Assembly: GCF_000376845.1 (NCBI RefSeq)
Contig: NZ_AQXY01000029.1
Coordinates: 248,001-312,000 of the forward strand
Length of the DNA: 64,000 bases
Source of the DNA: Thioalkalivibrio sp. ALE14
Lineage (GTDB): Bacteria; Pseudomonadota; Gammaproteobacteria; Ectothiorhodospirales; Ectothiorhodospiraceae
Reading direction: 5' to 3'
The translations under genes and the position numbers were made by a program. The notes beneath the pieces are model-generated. The model had not been told where the DNA came from and ran no database searches. It was given only the letters and a program-made list of their open reading frames with translations. Shown one piece after another: positions 52,251-62,985 of this stretch. Within the stretch, counting starts at the first letter, position 1. Each line of letters opens with the position of its first letter.

Positions 52251-52544
52251 TCAGGTACCGGTCGCGGCGGTACCGGTCTTGGCGCTACCGGAGGACGAGG
52301 ACTCGGACTTCGGCGCGCTGCTGGCGCTCGAACTGCTGCCCTCCTTCAGGTTGCGCTTGCCGTCCTTCTTGAAATCGGTCTCGTACCAGCCGCCCCCGGC
52401 CAGACGGAAGCCGGCGGCGGAGACCTGCTTGGTCAGGGCCTCGGCGCCGCACTCGGGGCAGGTGGTGGCCGGCGGGTCGGAGATCTTCTGCAGGATCTCG
52501 GAAATCTCGCCGCAGTCCTTGCACTGGTATTCGTAAATGGGCAT
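52251..52544 (-). CDS. FmdB-family zinc ribbon protein
   Basis: A 97-residue protein starting MPIYEYQCKDCGEISE, with a second CPECGAEAL pair, so a CxxC-CxxC zinc ribbon of the FmdB regulatory type lies in the first 42 residues. The middle FRLAGGGWYETDFKKDGKRN is family-typical and the C-terminal third is Ser/Ala/Thr-rich and probably disordered. It heads a small unit with DUF502 and aspS. No function is established. Confidence 0.9.
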   Translation of the reverse strand: MPIYEYQCKDCGEISEILQKISDPPATTCPECGAEALTKQVSAAGFRLAGGGWYETDFKKDGKRNLKEGSSSSASSAPKSESSSSGSAKTGTAATGT

Positions 52545-52566
52545 GGCTGGAATCCTCGGAATGCAT

Positions 52567-52610
52567 CCGCGAAAACACGGGTTGAGGCGTATTATGCGGC
52601 CGTTTCGCGG
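52567..52610. promoter_or_regulatory. inverted repeat between divergent fmdB-like and dsrE-like genes
   Basis: CCGCGAAA (52567-52574) and TTTCGCGG (52603-52610) form a perfect 8-bp inverted repeat around a TATTAT-containing centre, in the divergent promoter region. It could be an operator. Confidence 0.35.
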
Positions 52611-52717
52611 GAATAAAAGGCCTTCCCTGCCGACAATCCGTGTTTGCGCCCGGAAGCCGCAGCGCGGATCATTCCCCCAAGCAACGAAACGCCGAAACGA
52701 CCGCACAAGGACCCGTC

Positions 52718-53095
52718 ATGGCCGAAAAGATCGTGATCATGCTGCTCAACCTGGACCTCGACCGCCCCGGCACGCTGGGCGCCCCGTTCTTCCAGGCCAC
52801 CGTCGCCGCCGCAATGGACCTGGAAGTCGAGATCTATTTCGCCGCCGGCACCACGCGCCTGTTGCGTCAGGGCGTGGCGGACAAGATCTATCCCGGCGAG
52901 GCCAGGGAGAAGTCGGTCTACAGCTTCATGCAGGATGCCCACGAGGCCGGCTGCCATTTCTACGCCTGCGCCGGCGCGATGGACGAAAACGGGCTGACCC
53001 TGGACAACGCGGTACCGGAACTGGACGGGATGCGCGGCGGTGCCGCCTTCATTGGCGAGGTCGTCGAGGACGACGTCGCCACGCTGACCTACTGA
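52718..53095 (+). CDS. DsrE-family protein
   Basis: A 125-residue protein starting MAEKIVIMLLNLDLDRPGT with the Rossmann-like DsrE core (FFQATVAAAMDLEVEIYFAAG, ACAGAMDENGLTLDN, GGAAFIGEVVED). The family ranges from sulfur-carrier proteins to peroxiredoxin-like relatives. Cys residues are at HFYACAGAM only, so a true sulfur-transfer role cannot be asserted. ATG at 52718 follows by homology. It precedes the SDR gene by 10 bp. Confidence 0.75.
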   Translation: MAEKIVIMLLNLDLDRPGTLGAPFFQATVAAAMDLEVEIYFAAGTTRLLRQGVADKIYPGEAREKSVYSFMQDAHEAGCHFYACAGAMDENGLTLDNAVPELDGMRGGAAFIGEVVEDDVATLTY

Positions 53096-53105
53096 CCCCG
53101 TTGCC

Positions 53106-53960
53106 ATGAGCGAATCCCCCTCGCGCGCGGTCCTGATCACCGGCTGCTCCAGCGGCATCGGGGCCTGCACCGCCCGCGTACTGCGCGAACGCGGCTACCG
53201 GGTCTTCGCGACCGCCCGACGCGGAGAGGACGTCGCCCGGTTGAAGAAGGACGGCTTCGAAGCCTTGCAGCTGGATCTTGACGACTCCGCCAGCATCCAC
53301 AGCGCGGTCACCGAGATCCTGCACCGCACCGAAGGCCACCTCTACGCCCTGTTCAACAACGGCGCCTATGGCCAGCCCGGCGCGGTGGAAGACCTCAACC
53401 GTGCGACCCTGCGCGCGCAGCTGGAGACCAACGTGCTCGGCTGGCTGGAGCTGACCAATGCGGTGCTGCCCGCGATGCGCCGTGCCGGCGAGGGCCGGAT
53501 CATCCAGAACAGCTCGGTCCTGGGCCTGGTCGCGCTGCGCCTGCGCGGGGCCTATGTGACCTCCAAGTTCGCGATCGAGGGCATGAGCGACACCCTGCGC
53601 CAGGAACTGCACGGCACCGGCATCCATGTTGCACTGATCGAGCCGGGGCCGATCCGCAGTGAATTCCGCGCCAACGCGCTGAAGGCCTTTCGCTATCACA
53701 TCCAGCGCGAACACAGCCCGTGGCAGGAGACCTACCGCGCCGCCGAGGCGCGCATGGCGGACGCCGAGGCCGATGCCCCGTTCACGCTGGGGCCCGAAGC
53801 GGTCGCGCGCTGCGTGGTGCACGCCCTGGAGGCCCGCCGCCCGCGGGTGCGCTACCACGTGACTTTCCCCACCCGGCTGTTCGCCTTTCTCAAGTGGCTA
53901 CTGCCGGCCCGCGGGATGGATGCGGTGCTGCGCGGTGTATCACGCGGGGAGAACCGCTGA
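53106..53960 (+). CDS. short-chain dehydrogenase/reductase (SDR)
   Basis: A 284-residue classical SDR oxidoreductase. The cofactor loop is LITGCSSGIGACTA, the NNGAYG segment follows, and the catalytic Ser and YxxxK are in IIQNSSVLG and GAYVTSKFAIEGM. An Arg after the second strand (ATARRGED) favours NADP. Substrate unknown. Same strand and close to the DsrE-like gene, possibly an operon with the SpmAB-like gene 19 bp downstream. Confidence 0.9.
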   Translation: MSESPSRAVLITGCSSGIGACTARVLRERGYRVFATARRGEDVARLKKDGFEALQLDLDDSASIHSAVTEILHRTEGHLYALFNNGAYGQPGAVEDLNRATLRAQLETNVLGWLELTNAVLPAMRRAGEGRIIQNSSVLGLVALRLRGAYVTSKFAIEGMSDTLRQELHGTGIHVALIEPGPIRSEFRANALKAFRYHIQREHSPWQETYRAAEARMADAEADAPFTLGPEAVARCVVHALEARRPRVRYHVTFPTRLFAFLKWLLPARGMDAVLRGVSRGENR

Positions 53961-53979
53961 CCGTGGCGCACGGTACCGC

Positions 53980-55356
53980 ATGAATCTGATCTTTCTCGCC
54001 CTGATCGTGATCGCCGTGGCCACGGCCGCGATCCGCGAGATCCGTTCCACCGATCCCGACGAGCAGCCGATGCAGGCCCTGTCCGAGGGCGCCATCGACG
54101 CCGCCGGCTCCGCGGTGGAACTGGCACTGGGGCTGGTGGGGGTAATGGCCCTGTTTCTGGGCCTGATGAAGATCGCCGAGGCCGGCGGCCTGCTCACCGT
54201 GCTGGCGCGGCTGCTGCGGCCGCTGATGGTGCGGCTGTTCCCGTCCGTCCCGCCCGAACACCCGGCGATGGGCGCGATGATCCTGAATTTCTCCGCGAAC
54301 ATCCTGGGCCTGGGCAACGCCGCCACGCCCTTCGGCATCCGCGCGATGCAGGAACTGGAGAAGCTCAACCCGCACCCGGGCACCGCGACCAACGCGATGG
54401 CCCTGTTCCTGGCGATCAACACCTCCAGCATCACCCTGCTGCCCACCGGCGTGATCGCCCTGCGCGCCTCGCTGGGTTCCGAGGCCCCTGCCGCCATCCT
54501 GCCGACCACGCTGTTCGCGACCCTGTTCGCGACCATCGCCGGCATCGCCAGCGCGCTGATCCTGCAGCGCTACTTCCTGCCGCCGCCGGCGACCCGCACC
54601 ATTGATCCGGGCCGGACGTCCGCGGATGCAGCGAGCGAGCTGGACGACACAATGCGCGAGGCCGGCCGGGAGGCGACCGCCGAGCCCACCCAGGACGTCG
54701 ACCCGACAGCGGACACGACCAACCAGCAACCGATGAACATCGAGGTCCCCACCGAGGGCTATCCCGCATGGGTCTCGCTGACCGTGCTGGCCGGAGTGCT
54801 CGCCATCATCCCGCTGACCATCCTCTACGGCCAGGCGATCGCACCATGGATCATCCCCGGGCTGGTAGTCGGCTTCCTGTCCTACGGCGTGATCCGCGGC
54901 GTACCGGTCTACGAGGTCTTCGTCGAGGGGGCCAAGGAGGGCTTCAATGTCGCGCTGCGCATCATTCCCTATCTGGTGGCCATCCTGGTCGCCGTGGGCA
55001 TGCTGCGCGAGAGCGGTGCGCTGGGGATGTTCGTCGGGCTGGTCGGCCCGCTGACCACGCCCTTCGGCCTGCCGGCGGAGGCGCTGCCGATGGCGCTATT
55101 GCGCCCGCTCTCGGGCTCCGGCGCCTACGGCATCATGGCCGGCATCATGCAGGATCCGACGACCGGACCGGACACCCACGTCGGCATTCTGGTCTCGACG
55201 CTGCAGGGCTCGACCGAGACCACCTTCTACGTGCTTGCGGTGTATTTCGGCGCCATCGGCGTCAAGCGCGTGCGCCACACCCTGGCCGCCGCGCTGACGG
55301 CGGACGCCGTCGCGGTGATCGCGGCGGTCGCGATCGTCGGCTACTTGTTCCTGTAG
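53980..55356 (+). CDS. fused SpmA/SpmB-like nucleoside-recognition (gate) membrane protein
   Basis: A 458-residue membrane protein with about ten hydrophobic segments. The N-terminal half matches SpmA-type gate domains (ALGLVGVMALFLGLMKIAE, FSANILGLGNAATPFGI, ALFLAINTSSITLLPTG) and the C-terminal half SpmB (GFNVALRIIPYLVAILVAVG, LLRPLSGSGAYGIM, GSTETTFYVLAVYFGAIG), separated by a hydrophilic linker at about residues 205-265. Spore-maturation genes in non-sporeformers belong to a widespread transporter-like family of unknown substrate. Confidence 0.85.
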   Translation: MNLIFLALIVIAVATAAIREIRSTDPDEQPMQALSEGAIDAAGSAVELALGLVGVMALFLGLMKIAEAGGLLTVLARLLRPLMVRLFPSVPPEHPAMGAMILNFSANILGLGNAATPFGIRAMQELEKLNPHPGTATNAMALFLAINTSSITLLPTGVIALRASLGSEAPAAILPTTLFATLFATIAGIASALILQRYFLPPPATRTIDPGRTSADAASELDDTMREAGREATAEPTQDVDPTADTTNQQPMNIEVPTEGYPAWVSLTVLAGVLAIIPLTILYGQAIAPWIIPGLVVGFLSYGVIRGVPVYEVFVEGAKEGFNVALRIIPYLVAILVAVGMLRESGALGMFVGLVGPLTTPFGLPAEALPMALLRPLSGSGAYGIMAGIMQDPTTGPDTHVGILVSTLQGSTETTFYVLAVYFGAIGVKRVRHTLAAALTADAVAVIAAVAIVGYLFL

Positions 55357-55373
55357 CGAGCCACTGACCGCAA

Positions 55374-55580
55374 TCAGTTCGGCGGGCCGCCCGGATTGAT
55401 GTCCTTGTCCTTGACGATGAAGTAGACCCCGATGGCGGCCAGGCCCATCCACATCAAGAGCGCGAACACCCCGAGAATCTCCCAGAGCGTCACAAAGAAG
55501 AAGAGCATAATGGCGGCAGCGCCAAGGAAGATATTGCCGATCACGAAATTCGACGGCCGGCGGGAATCATTGTCGGGCAT
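55374..55580 (-). CDS. small two-helix membrane protein
   Basis: A 68-residue protein with two hydrophobic segments (about residues 13-33 and 37-55) and a short charged tail ending KDKDINPGGPPN. No known family is recognised. It is convergent with the SpmAB-like gene, 17 bp away, and lies next to another small minus-strand gene. Confidence 0.65.
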   Translation of the reverse strand: MPDNDSRRPSNFVIGNIFLGAAAIMLFFFVTLWEILGVFALLMWMGLAAIGVYFIVKDKDINPGGPPN

Positions 55581-55622
55581 GGAGGGCTCCGGTGCAGGCG
55601 CCCGGGAAGGCGCCGGATGGGG

Positions 55623-55841
55623 CTATTGCTTCTTGTAGGGGGCGAAGTCGAACTGCCCGGCGGTCATGTCGTCCCACAGATCGCTCTGCAACACGGCCAG
55701 CAGCTTGAACAGCTTGCGCAGTTCGGGGTCGTCCATGAAGCGCTGATCCTCGCTGGCCTTCAGCACTTCCACTAGCGTTGCGCACTGCTCGCGGCTGATT
55801 CCGAGGACGTTCAGGCCCTCTTCTCCCATCTCGACATCCAT
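55623..55841 (-). CDS. small soluble protein of unknown function
   Basis: A 72-residue acidic helical protein. The start has a GGAG seven bases upstream; a Met at residue 5 is an alternative. Sequence features are LGISREQCATLVEVLKASED and a conserved-looking ELRKLFKLLAVLQSDLWDDM. No domain is recognised. Probably cotranscribed with the membrane protein gene 42 bp downstream. Confidence 0.6.
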   Translation of the reverse strand: MDVEMGEEGLNVLGISREQCATLVEVLKASEDQRFMDDPELRKLFKLLAVLQSDLWDDMTAGQFDFAPYKKQ

Positions 55842-55920
55842 CGAGCATCTCCGGTTCGGTTAAGTGGCACCGATTGTAGTCACATGCCTGCACGCAGCGA
55901 AAACACCGGACCCTGACCGC

Positions 55921-56098
55921 GTCATTGCGAGGCCCCGCAGGGGCCGTGGCACAAAAGCGCGTAGCGCGTCGAACGGCCGCAGGCCGGCCCGAAGGGCGAG
56001 CGCAGCGAGTAACCTCCCAACGAACCCCCGACGCTCGCTCCGACCGGCGCCCGGGCCGGCCACGGAGATCGCCACGTCGCTGCGCTCCTCGCGATGAC
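55921..56098. repeat. long REP-like dispersed element, copy B
   Basis: The best-preserved copy: it begins GTCATTGCGAGGCCCCGCAG, has AAAAGCGCGTAGCGCGTCGA and CCCGAAGGGCGAGCGCAGCG inside, and ends GAGATCGCCACGTCGCTGCG then CTCGCGATGAC. Ends are inverted copies. It closely parallels 8469-8648 over its full length and fills the gap between the small hypothetical gene and the RND pump gene. Confidence 0.75.
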
Positions 56099-56107
56099 CG
56101 GTACGGC

Positions 56108-59100
56108 CTACGCCGCCTGGGCGCGGATCAGATCGACCCGGCTGCGCACGTACAGGTAGTACAGCACCGGGATGATCACCAGCGTCAGCAGGGTGGAGAC
56201 GAACACGCCGAAGATCAGCGAGATCGCCAGGCCGGAGAAGATCGGGTCATCGAGGATGAACCCGGCCCCGACCATCGCCGCCAGCCCGGTCAGGACGATC
56301 GGCTTGGCGCGCACCGCGCCAGCATGCACCACCGCCTCGATCACGTCCACGCCGCGGCGGATCTCCTCGTTGATGAAGTCCACCAGCAGGATGGAGTTGC
56401 GCACGATGATCCCGGCCAGCGCGATCATCCCGATCATCGAGGTCGCGGTGAACTTGGCATCCATGAAGAAGGCATCCATGAAGGCATGCCCCGGCATCAC
56501 CCCGATCACCGTCAGCGGGATCGGTGCCATGATGATCAGCGGCACCATGTAGGACCGGAACTGTGCCACCACCAGCAGGTAGATCAGGAGCAGGCCCACC
56601 GAGTAGGCGATGCCCATGTCGCGGAAGGTCTCGTAGGTCACCTGCCACTCGCCGTCCCACTTCAGGGAGAAGTTGTACGGGTTGTCCGGCTGGGCGATGA
56701 ACAGCTGCTCCAGCGGCTCGTCATACGCCATCGGCTGGTCGCGCAGGCCGAAGAACATGTCGAACATGCCGTACAGCGGGCTGTCCAGCCCACCGGCCAG
56801 GTCGCCCATCACGTAGACCACGGGCAGCAGGTTCTTGTGATGGATCGAGTGCTCGAGGCTGGAATCCACCACGTTGACCACCTCGGACAGCGGCACCAGC
56901 GTGCCGTCGCGCGAGCGCACCTTGAGCCCCAGTACCGGGTCCAGGCTGCCCTTCTCGGCCTGGTCGAACTCCAGCCGCACGGGCACCGCGTACTTCACAT
57001 TGGAGCCGTACAGATAGGTCACGTCCTCGCCGGACAGGGCGGTCTCGATCGCCTGCACCACCGCCTGCTGCGACACACCCAGGCGCGCGGCGCGTTCGCG
57101 GTCGACCTGCAGGATCTTCTTCTGCCCCGGATACTCGACCGAGTCGTCGATGTCCGTAAGGCCTGCGGTGTTCTCGAAGCGTTCGCGCACCTGCCGGGCG
57201 ATCTCGATCTGGCCGTCGTAGTCCGGCCCGTAGATCTCGGCGACGATCGGCGACATCACCGGCGGCCCCGGCGGGACCTCGACCACCTTGACCGCGGCAT
57301 TGTGGCGGTCGGCGATCGCGTTGATCGCGTCGCGCACGCCCAGGGCCACTGCGTGGCTCTTGCGGTCACGCTCCGAGGAGTCGACCAGATTCACCTGGAT
57401 ATCGCCGACATGCGAGCCCTCGCGCAGGTAGTACTGGCGCACCAGGCCGTTGAAGTTGATCGGCGCTGCGGTGCCCGCGTAGGTCTGCACGTTGTGCACC
57501 TCGGGGACCGTCTTCAGGTAGTCGCCCATCTCCGCCAGGACGCGGGAGGTCCGCTCCAGGCTGGTGCCCTCCGGCATGTCCAGTACCACCTGGAACTCCG
57601 ACTTGTCGTCAAACGGCAGCATCTTCATGACTACCAGCTGGAAGTACGCCAGCGACACCGAAGCCAGGATCAGCACCAGCGTGCCCACCCACAGCACCAG
57701 GCGGTTGGTCTTCTTGCGCCCGCCGCTACCGAGAAACGGCAGCAGCAGGGTATTGAAGAGCTTCATCAGACCGGCGGAGGCGCTCTCGCCCTCCGCGCCG
57801 TGGCTGCCCCCCGACGGGGCGGCGTGTTCATGCTTCTCGGCCTGGCGGCGCAGCACCTTGTAGGTCAGCCAGGGTGTGACCACGTAGGCGACCGCCAGCG
57901 AGATGATCATCCCCATCGAGGCGTTGATCGGGATCGGACTCATGTACGGCCCCATCAGCCCGGTCACGAAGGCCATCGGCAGCAGTGCCGCGATCACCGC
58001 AAAGGTCGCGAGGATGGTCGGACCACCGACCTCGTCCACCGCCAGCGGGATGGCTTCCAGGAACTTCTTGCCGCCCTTGGCCATGTGCCGGTGGATGTTC
58101 TCCACCACCACGATGGCATCGTCCACCAGGATCCCGATGGAGAAGATCAGCGCGAACAGCGACACCCGATTGAGCGTGAAGCCGTAGGCCCAGGAGGCGA
58201 ACAGCGTGATCGCCAGGGTGATCACCACCGCCACGCCGACGATAAAGGCCTCGCGCCAGCCCAGCGCGATCCACACCAGGATAACCACCGACGCGGTCGC
58301 CAGGATCAGCTTCTGGATCAGGGTATTGGCCTTGGCGTCGGCGGTCTGGCCGTAATTGCGGGTAATCGTCGTCTCGATCCCGTCCGGGATGTAGGTCCCG
58401 CGCAGCTGCTCCAGGCGTTCGACCAGGGCATCGGCGATATCCGGGGCATTGGTGCCCGGCTGCTTGGCGATCGCCACCGTGACCGCCGGATGGCTGTCGC
58501 CCAAGCGCGCACGATCCCCGGCCGCCGCCCCATGGGCGAAGCGCACATGTTCGGTGGCATAAGCCGGGCCCTGCACGACCTCGGCGACGTCCTCCAGATA
58601 GACGGGGCGGCCGTCGTGCATGCCGACCACTAGCCCGGCGAAGGCCTCGGGCTCGGTAATGAAATCGCCCGCCTGGACCAGGATCTCCTCGTCGTCCTGA
58701 TAGAACTGCCCGGCGTCACGCGAGAAGTTGGAGGCCTGCAGGCTGGTACGCAGATCCTCCACCGACAGGTTGTAGGCCGCCAGGGTCTCCGGCTTGAAGC
58801 GCACATGCACGACGTGGTCCGGCCCGCCAACGGTGTAGATGTCGCGGGTGCCGGGCACACGTTTCAGTTCGGCCTCGATACCGTGCGCCACCCGCAGCAG
58901 GTCATGCCCGCCGCGATCATCGTCCTCGGTCCACAGGGTCACGTTGACGATGGGGACGTCATCGATGCCCATCGGCTTGATGATCGGCTCGCCCACCCCC
59001 AGGCCCGGCGGCAGCCAGTCCTGGTTGGAGAAGACCTGGTTGTACAGGCGCACCAAGGCCGCCGTACGGTCCTCGCCGACCTCGAACTGGATGGTGATCT

Positions 59101-59413
59101 GCGCCATGTTCGGGCGCGAGACGGAATAGATATCGTCGATGCCCTCGATCTCCGAGAGCACCTGCTCGGCCGGCGTGGCGACCAGTTGCGCCACTTCCTG
59201 CGCGCTCGCCCCGGGGAACGGGATGAACACGTCGGCCATGGTCACGTTGATCTGCGGTTCTTCCTCGCGCGGGGTCACCAGGATCGCGAACAGGCCCAGC
59301 AGCAGACCGATCAGGGCCAGCAGCGGCGTGATCTGGGTGGTCAGAAAGGCCTTGGCAATGCGTCCGGAGATCCCCATGCGCTCGGACGCCGGGTCCGTGC
59401 TGGCATCGCTCAT
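56108..59413 (-). CDS. RND efflux transporter permease
   Basis: A 1101-residue inner-membrane proton-driven exporter with twelve predicted helices and two large periplasmic loops. The proton-relay segment is FSIGILVDDAIVVVENIHRH near residue 430 with the paired Asp. Other typical parts are the porter PFPGASAQEVAQLVATPAEQ, the MTVLGAF-like GVAVVITLAITLF and the C-terminal IVLTGLAAMVGAGFILDDPIF. Its start overlaps the adaptor stop by four bases (ATGA). Substrate unknown; no outer-membrane partner is in view. Confidence 0.93.
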   Translation of the reverse strand: MSDASTDPASERMGISGRIAKAFLTTQITPLLALIGLLLGLFAILVTPREEEPQINVTMADVFIPFPGASAQEVAQLVATPAEQVLSEIEGIDDIYSVSRPNMAQITIQFEVGEDRTAALVRLYNQVFSNQDWLPPGLGVGEPIIKPMGIDDVPIVNVTLWTEDDDRGGHDLLRVAHGIEAELKRVPGTRDIYTVGGPDHVVHVRFKPETLAAYNLSVEDLRTSLQASNFSRDAGQFYQDDEEILVQAGDFITEPEAFAGLVVGMHDGRPVYLEDVAEVVQGPAYATEHVRFAHGAAAGDRARLGDSHPAVTVAIAKQPGTNAPDIADALVERLEQLRGTYIPDGIETTITRNYGQTADAKANTLIQKLILATASVVILVWIALGWREAFIVGVAVVITLAITLFASWAYGFTLNRVSLFALIFSIGILVDDAIVVVENIHRHMAKGGKKFLEAIPLAVDEVGGPTILATFAVIAALLPMAFVTGLMGPYMSPIPINASMGMIISLAVAYVVTPWLTYKVLRRQAEKHEHAAPSGGSHGAEGESASAGLMKLFNTLLLPFLGSGGRKKTNRLVLWVGTLVLILASVSLAYFQLVVMKMLPFDDKSEFQVVLDMPEGTSLERTSRVLAEMGDYLKTVPEVHNVQTYAGTAAPINFNGLVRQYYLREGSHVGDIQVNLVDSSERDRKSHAVALGVRDAINAIADRHNAAVKVVEVPPGPPVMSPIVAEIYGPDYDGQIEIARQVRERFENTAGLTDIDDSVEYPGQKKILQVDRERAARLGVSQQAVVQAIETALSGEDVTYLYGSNVKYAVPVRLEFDQAEKGSLDPVLGLKVRSRDGTLVPLSEVVNVVDSSLEHSIHHKNLLPVVYVMGDLAGGLDSPLYGMFDMFFGLRDQPMAYDEPLEQLFIAQPDNPYNFSLKWDGEWQVTYETFRDMGIAYSVGLLLIYLLVVAQFRSYMVPLIIMAPIPLTVIGVMPGHAFMDAFFMDAKFTATSMIGMIALAGIIVRNSILLVDFINEEIRRGVDVIEAVVHAGAVRAKPIVLTGLAAMVGAGFILDDPIFSGLAISLIFGVFVSTLLTLVIIPVLYYLYVRSRVDLIRAQAA

Positions 59414-60450
59414 CGGTTCACCTGCTGATGTTCCTTGAGATAGATCTGCGCGTGCACCGGATCCAGCGCGACGCGTTCGCCCGCATCCAGGCCGCCGAGG
59501 ATCTCGATCATGCCGTCATGCTGACGCCCGACCCGCACCTGGCGAAACGCCACGCGGTCCTCCTCGTCGACCACATAGACCGCGATCACCTCGCTGCGAT
59601 ACACCACCGCCTCCACCGGCACCAGCAGGCGCTCCACGGCGTCCACCACGAACGCGGTCTTCACGAACATGCCGGGGAACAGCCCCAGGTCCCGCTGCTC
59701 CGGCAGGTTCACGCGAATGCGGAAGGTCGAACTGGCCGGATCGGCATAGGGGAAGATGGTCAGGCTCTCGGCCGCCACCCGGTCACCGTTCAGCAGGACC
59801 TCGGCACTGCGCCGTTCGCGCACGTTGTGGATCAGGCGCTGCGGCACATCCACGGCCACGCGCAGCTGGTCCAGACTGATCCCGGACAGTAGCGGCGAAC
59901 CCGGGTTGACCGATTCGCCGACCTCGATATGACGCTCCGTGACGATACCGGAGTACGGGGCATACACCTCGGTGTAGCCAAGCTGTTCGCGGGCCTCTTC
60001 GACCCGGCCCTCGGCGGAGCGCAGCCGGGCGCGGGCCGACTCCAGCGCCGCCTCGGCGCGATCGAACTCGGACCGAGAAACCACCCCGCGATCGAACACG
60101 TCGCGGATCCGCTCGAATTCCGAGCGGGCCTCGTTGAAGCGGGCACGGGCCTCGGCAAGGTCGCCCTCGGCCTGGCTGACCCGGGCCTGCTGCTCGGTGT
60201 CGCTGACCCGGACCAGGAGTTCGTCCGTCTCGACAAAGTCGTCCACATCCACATAGATCTCGCGGATGCGCCCGGAGGTCTGGGCGGAGATCGTGGAACG
60301 CTGCACCGCCTCGACACGGCCATCCAGGATCCGTTCCTGGGCGATGGTCTGGCGTTCGGCGGTTACCGTGTCGAATGGCAGTTCCGCCTGGGCCGCGAAT
60401 GGCAACAGCAGCAGGCCCCACAGGGCGTGGCGCATCGGGATTCGTGTCAT
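59410..60450 (-). CDS. RND efflux periplasmic adaptor (membrane fusion protein)
   Basis: A 346-residue periplasmic adaptor with an N-terminal signal peptide (MRHALWGLLLLPFAAQA region). The lipoyl/barrel-sandwich halves flank a coiled-coil hairpin (about residues 85-150: EQQARVSQAEGDLAEARARF, SRSEFDRAEAALESARARLR). Then come VYAPYSGIVTERHIEVGESV and a beta-barrel domain. The ATG at 60450 has AAGGA upstream. It forms an operon with the RND permease. Confidence 0.92.
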   Translation of the reverse strand: MTRIPMRHALWGLLLLPFAAQAELPFDTVTAERQTIAQERILDGRVEAVQRSTISAQTSGRIREIYVDVDDFVETDELLVRVSDTEQQARVSQAEGDLAEARARFNEARSEFERIRDVFDRGVVSRSEFDRAEAALESARARLRSAEGRVEEAREQLGYTEVYAPYSGIVTERHIEVGESVNPGSPLLSGISLDQLRVAVDVPQRLIHNVRERRSAEVLLNGDRVAAESLTIFPYADPASSTFRIRVNLPEQRDLGLFPGMFVKTAFVVDAVERLLVPVEAVVYRSEVIAVYVVDEEDRVAFRQVRVGRQHDGMIEILGGLDAGERVALDPVHAQIYLKEHQQVNR

Positions 60451-60520
60451 GAGGCGTCTGTCCTTGCTTGGTGAGGTTCCTGGCCGCGTGCAGTCTCGCA
60501 CACGCCCCGGCCTCCATATA

Positions 60521-60534
60521 TTAGATTTCTCTAA
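60521..60534. promoter_or_regulatory. operator-like palindrome upstream of the RND operon
   Basis: TTAGA-TTTC-TCTAA is a perfect 5-bp dyad with a 4-nt centre in a locally AT-rich stretch (about 60517-60545) of otherwise GC-rich DNA, where minus-strand -10-like TAATAT also lies. It is a candidate repressor site; no regulator gene is adjacent. Confidence 0.45.
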
Positions 60535-60641
60535 TTTATTATTTCCTGATGTTCGACGCAATCCGGACGGACCCATCCGCGCCCGGATCGCCTCCCTCGC
60601 AGCGAGTATAGCCACCCTGACAAGGGTTTCACCCGGCCCCA

Positions 60642-60800
60642 GCCCGGATGTTTCATAAATTGCACGCGCCCTCGCGGGTCTCTTGTCCGCACAGGGAATT
60701 TTCCCCAGTCGGCCGTATCGCCAACGCCACTCCTTCGAAAAATCCCCTGTGCGGCCAATATCCTGCGCGATCATCACGCGAATCCATGAAATATCCGGGC
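60642..60800. repeat. long imperfect inverted repeat, possible hairpin element
   Basis: The left arm (60642-60705) and right arm (60735-60800) pair over about 60 bp with interruptions: GCCCGGAT, TTTCAT, and CCGCACAGGG with AATTTT are shared. The loop is about 30 nt. It lies in the 423-bp gap 60451-60873 between the divergent adaptor and MIF-like genes; apart from this element and the palindrome at 60521, nothing else is seen there. Confidence 0.6.
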
Positions 60801-60873
60801 TAGGCACGCACGCTGCAGCAATCCCGCGCTCCCCGTATCATGGCGGCCTTTCTGGAACGACCCGGAGGATGCC

Positions 60874-61215
60874 ATGCCGCTGCTGCAAGTCGAGACCAAT
60901 GCCGCCCTGCCCGACGACACCGCCGGCCTGTGCCAGCGCCTGTCCGCGCAGGTCGCCGACTGGCTGGGCAAGCCCGAGGGCTACGTGATGGTGGCCTGCC
61001 GCCACAACCCGGCCATGTGCTTTGGCGGGAGCACGGATCCGCTCGCCTACTGCGAACTGAAGAGCATCGGCCTGCCGGAAGGTCTGACCCGCGAGCTGTC
61101 GCGGAAGCTGTGCGACGCCCTGCAGGCCGAACTGGGCCTCGAGCCGGCCCGCGTCTACATCGAATTCGCCGACGCCCCGCGCCACTTCTGGGGCACCAAC
61201 GGCACCACGTTCTGA
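60874..61215 (+). CDS. MIF/phenylpyruvate tautomerase family protein
   Basis: A 113-residue protein of the tautomerase superfamily. The N terminus MPLLQVETN puts Pro at position 1 after Met removal, the catalytic base, and the C-terminal [19 protein letters not shown] matches the MIF core with the active-site Asn. A GGAGG precedes the ATG. Physiological substrate in bacteria is generally unknown. It precedes proS by 34 bp on the same strand. Confidence 0.9.
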   Translation: MPLLQVETNAALPDDTAGLCQRLSAQVADWLGKPEGYVMVACRHNPAMCFGGSTDPLAYCELKSIGLPEGLTRELSRKLCDALQAELGLEPARVYIEFADAPRHFWGTNGTTF

Positions 61216-61249
61216 ACCCTTTCCAGCCATCAACCACGGACTGCCCCCG

Positions 61250-62962
<1,713 letters not shown>

Positions 62963-62985
62963 TTTGACCTGCAAGGACATGAACC

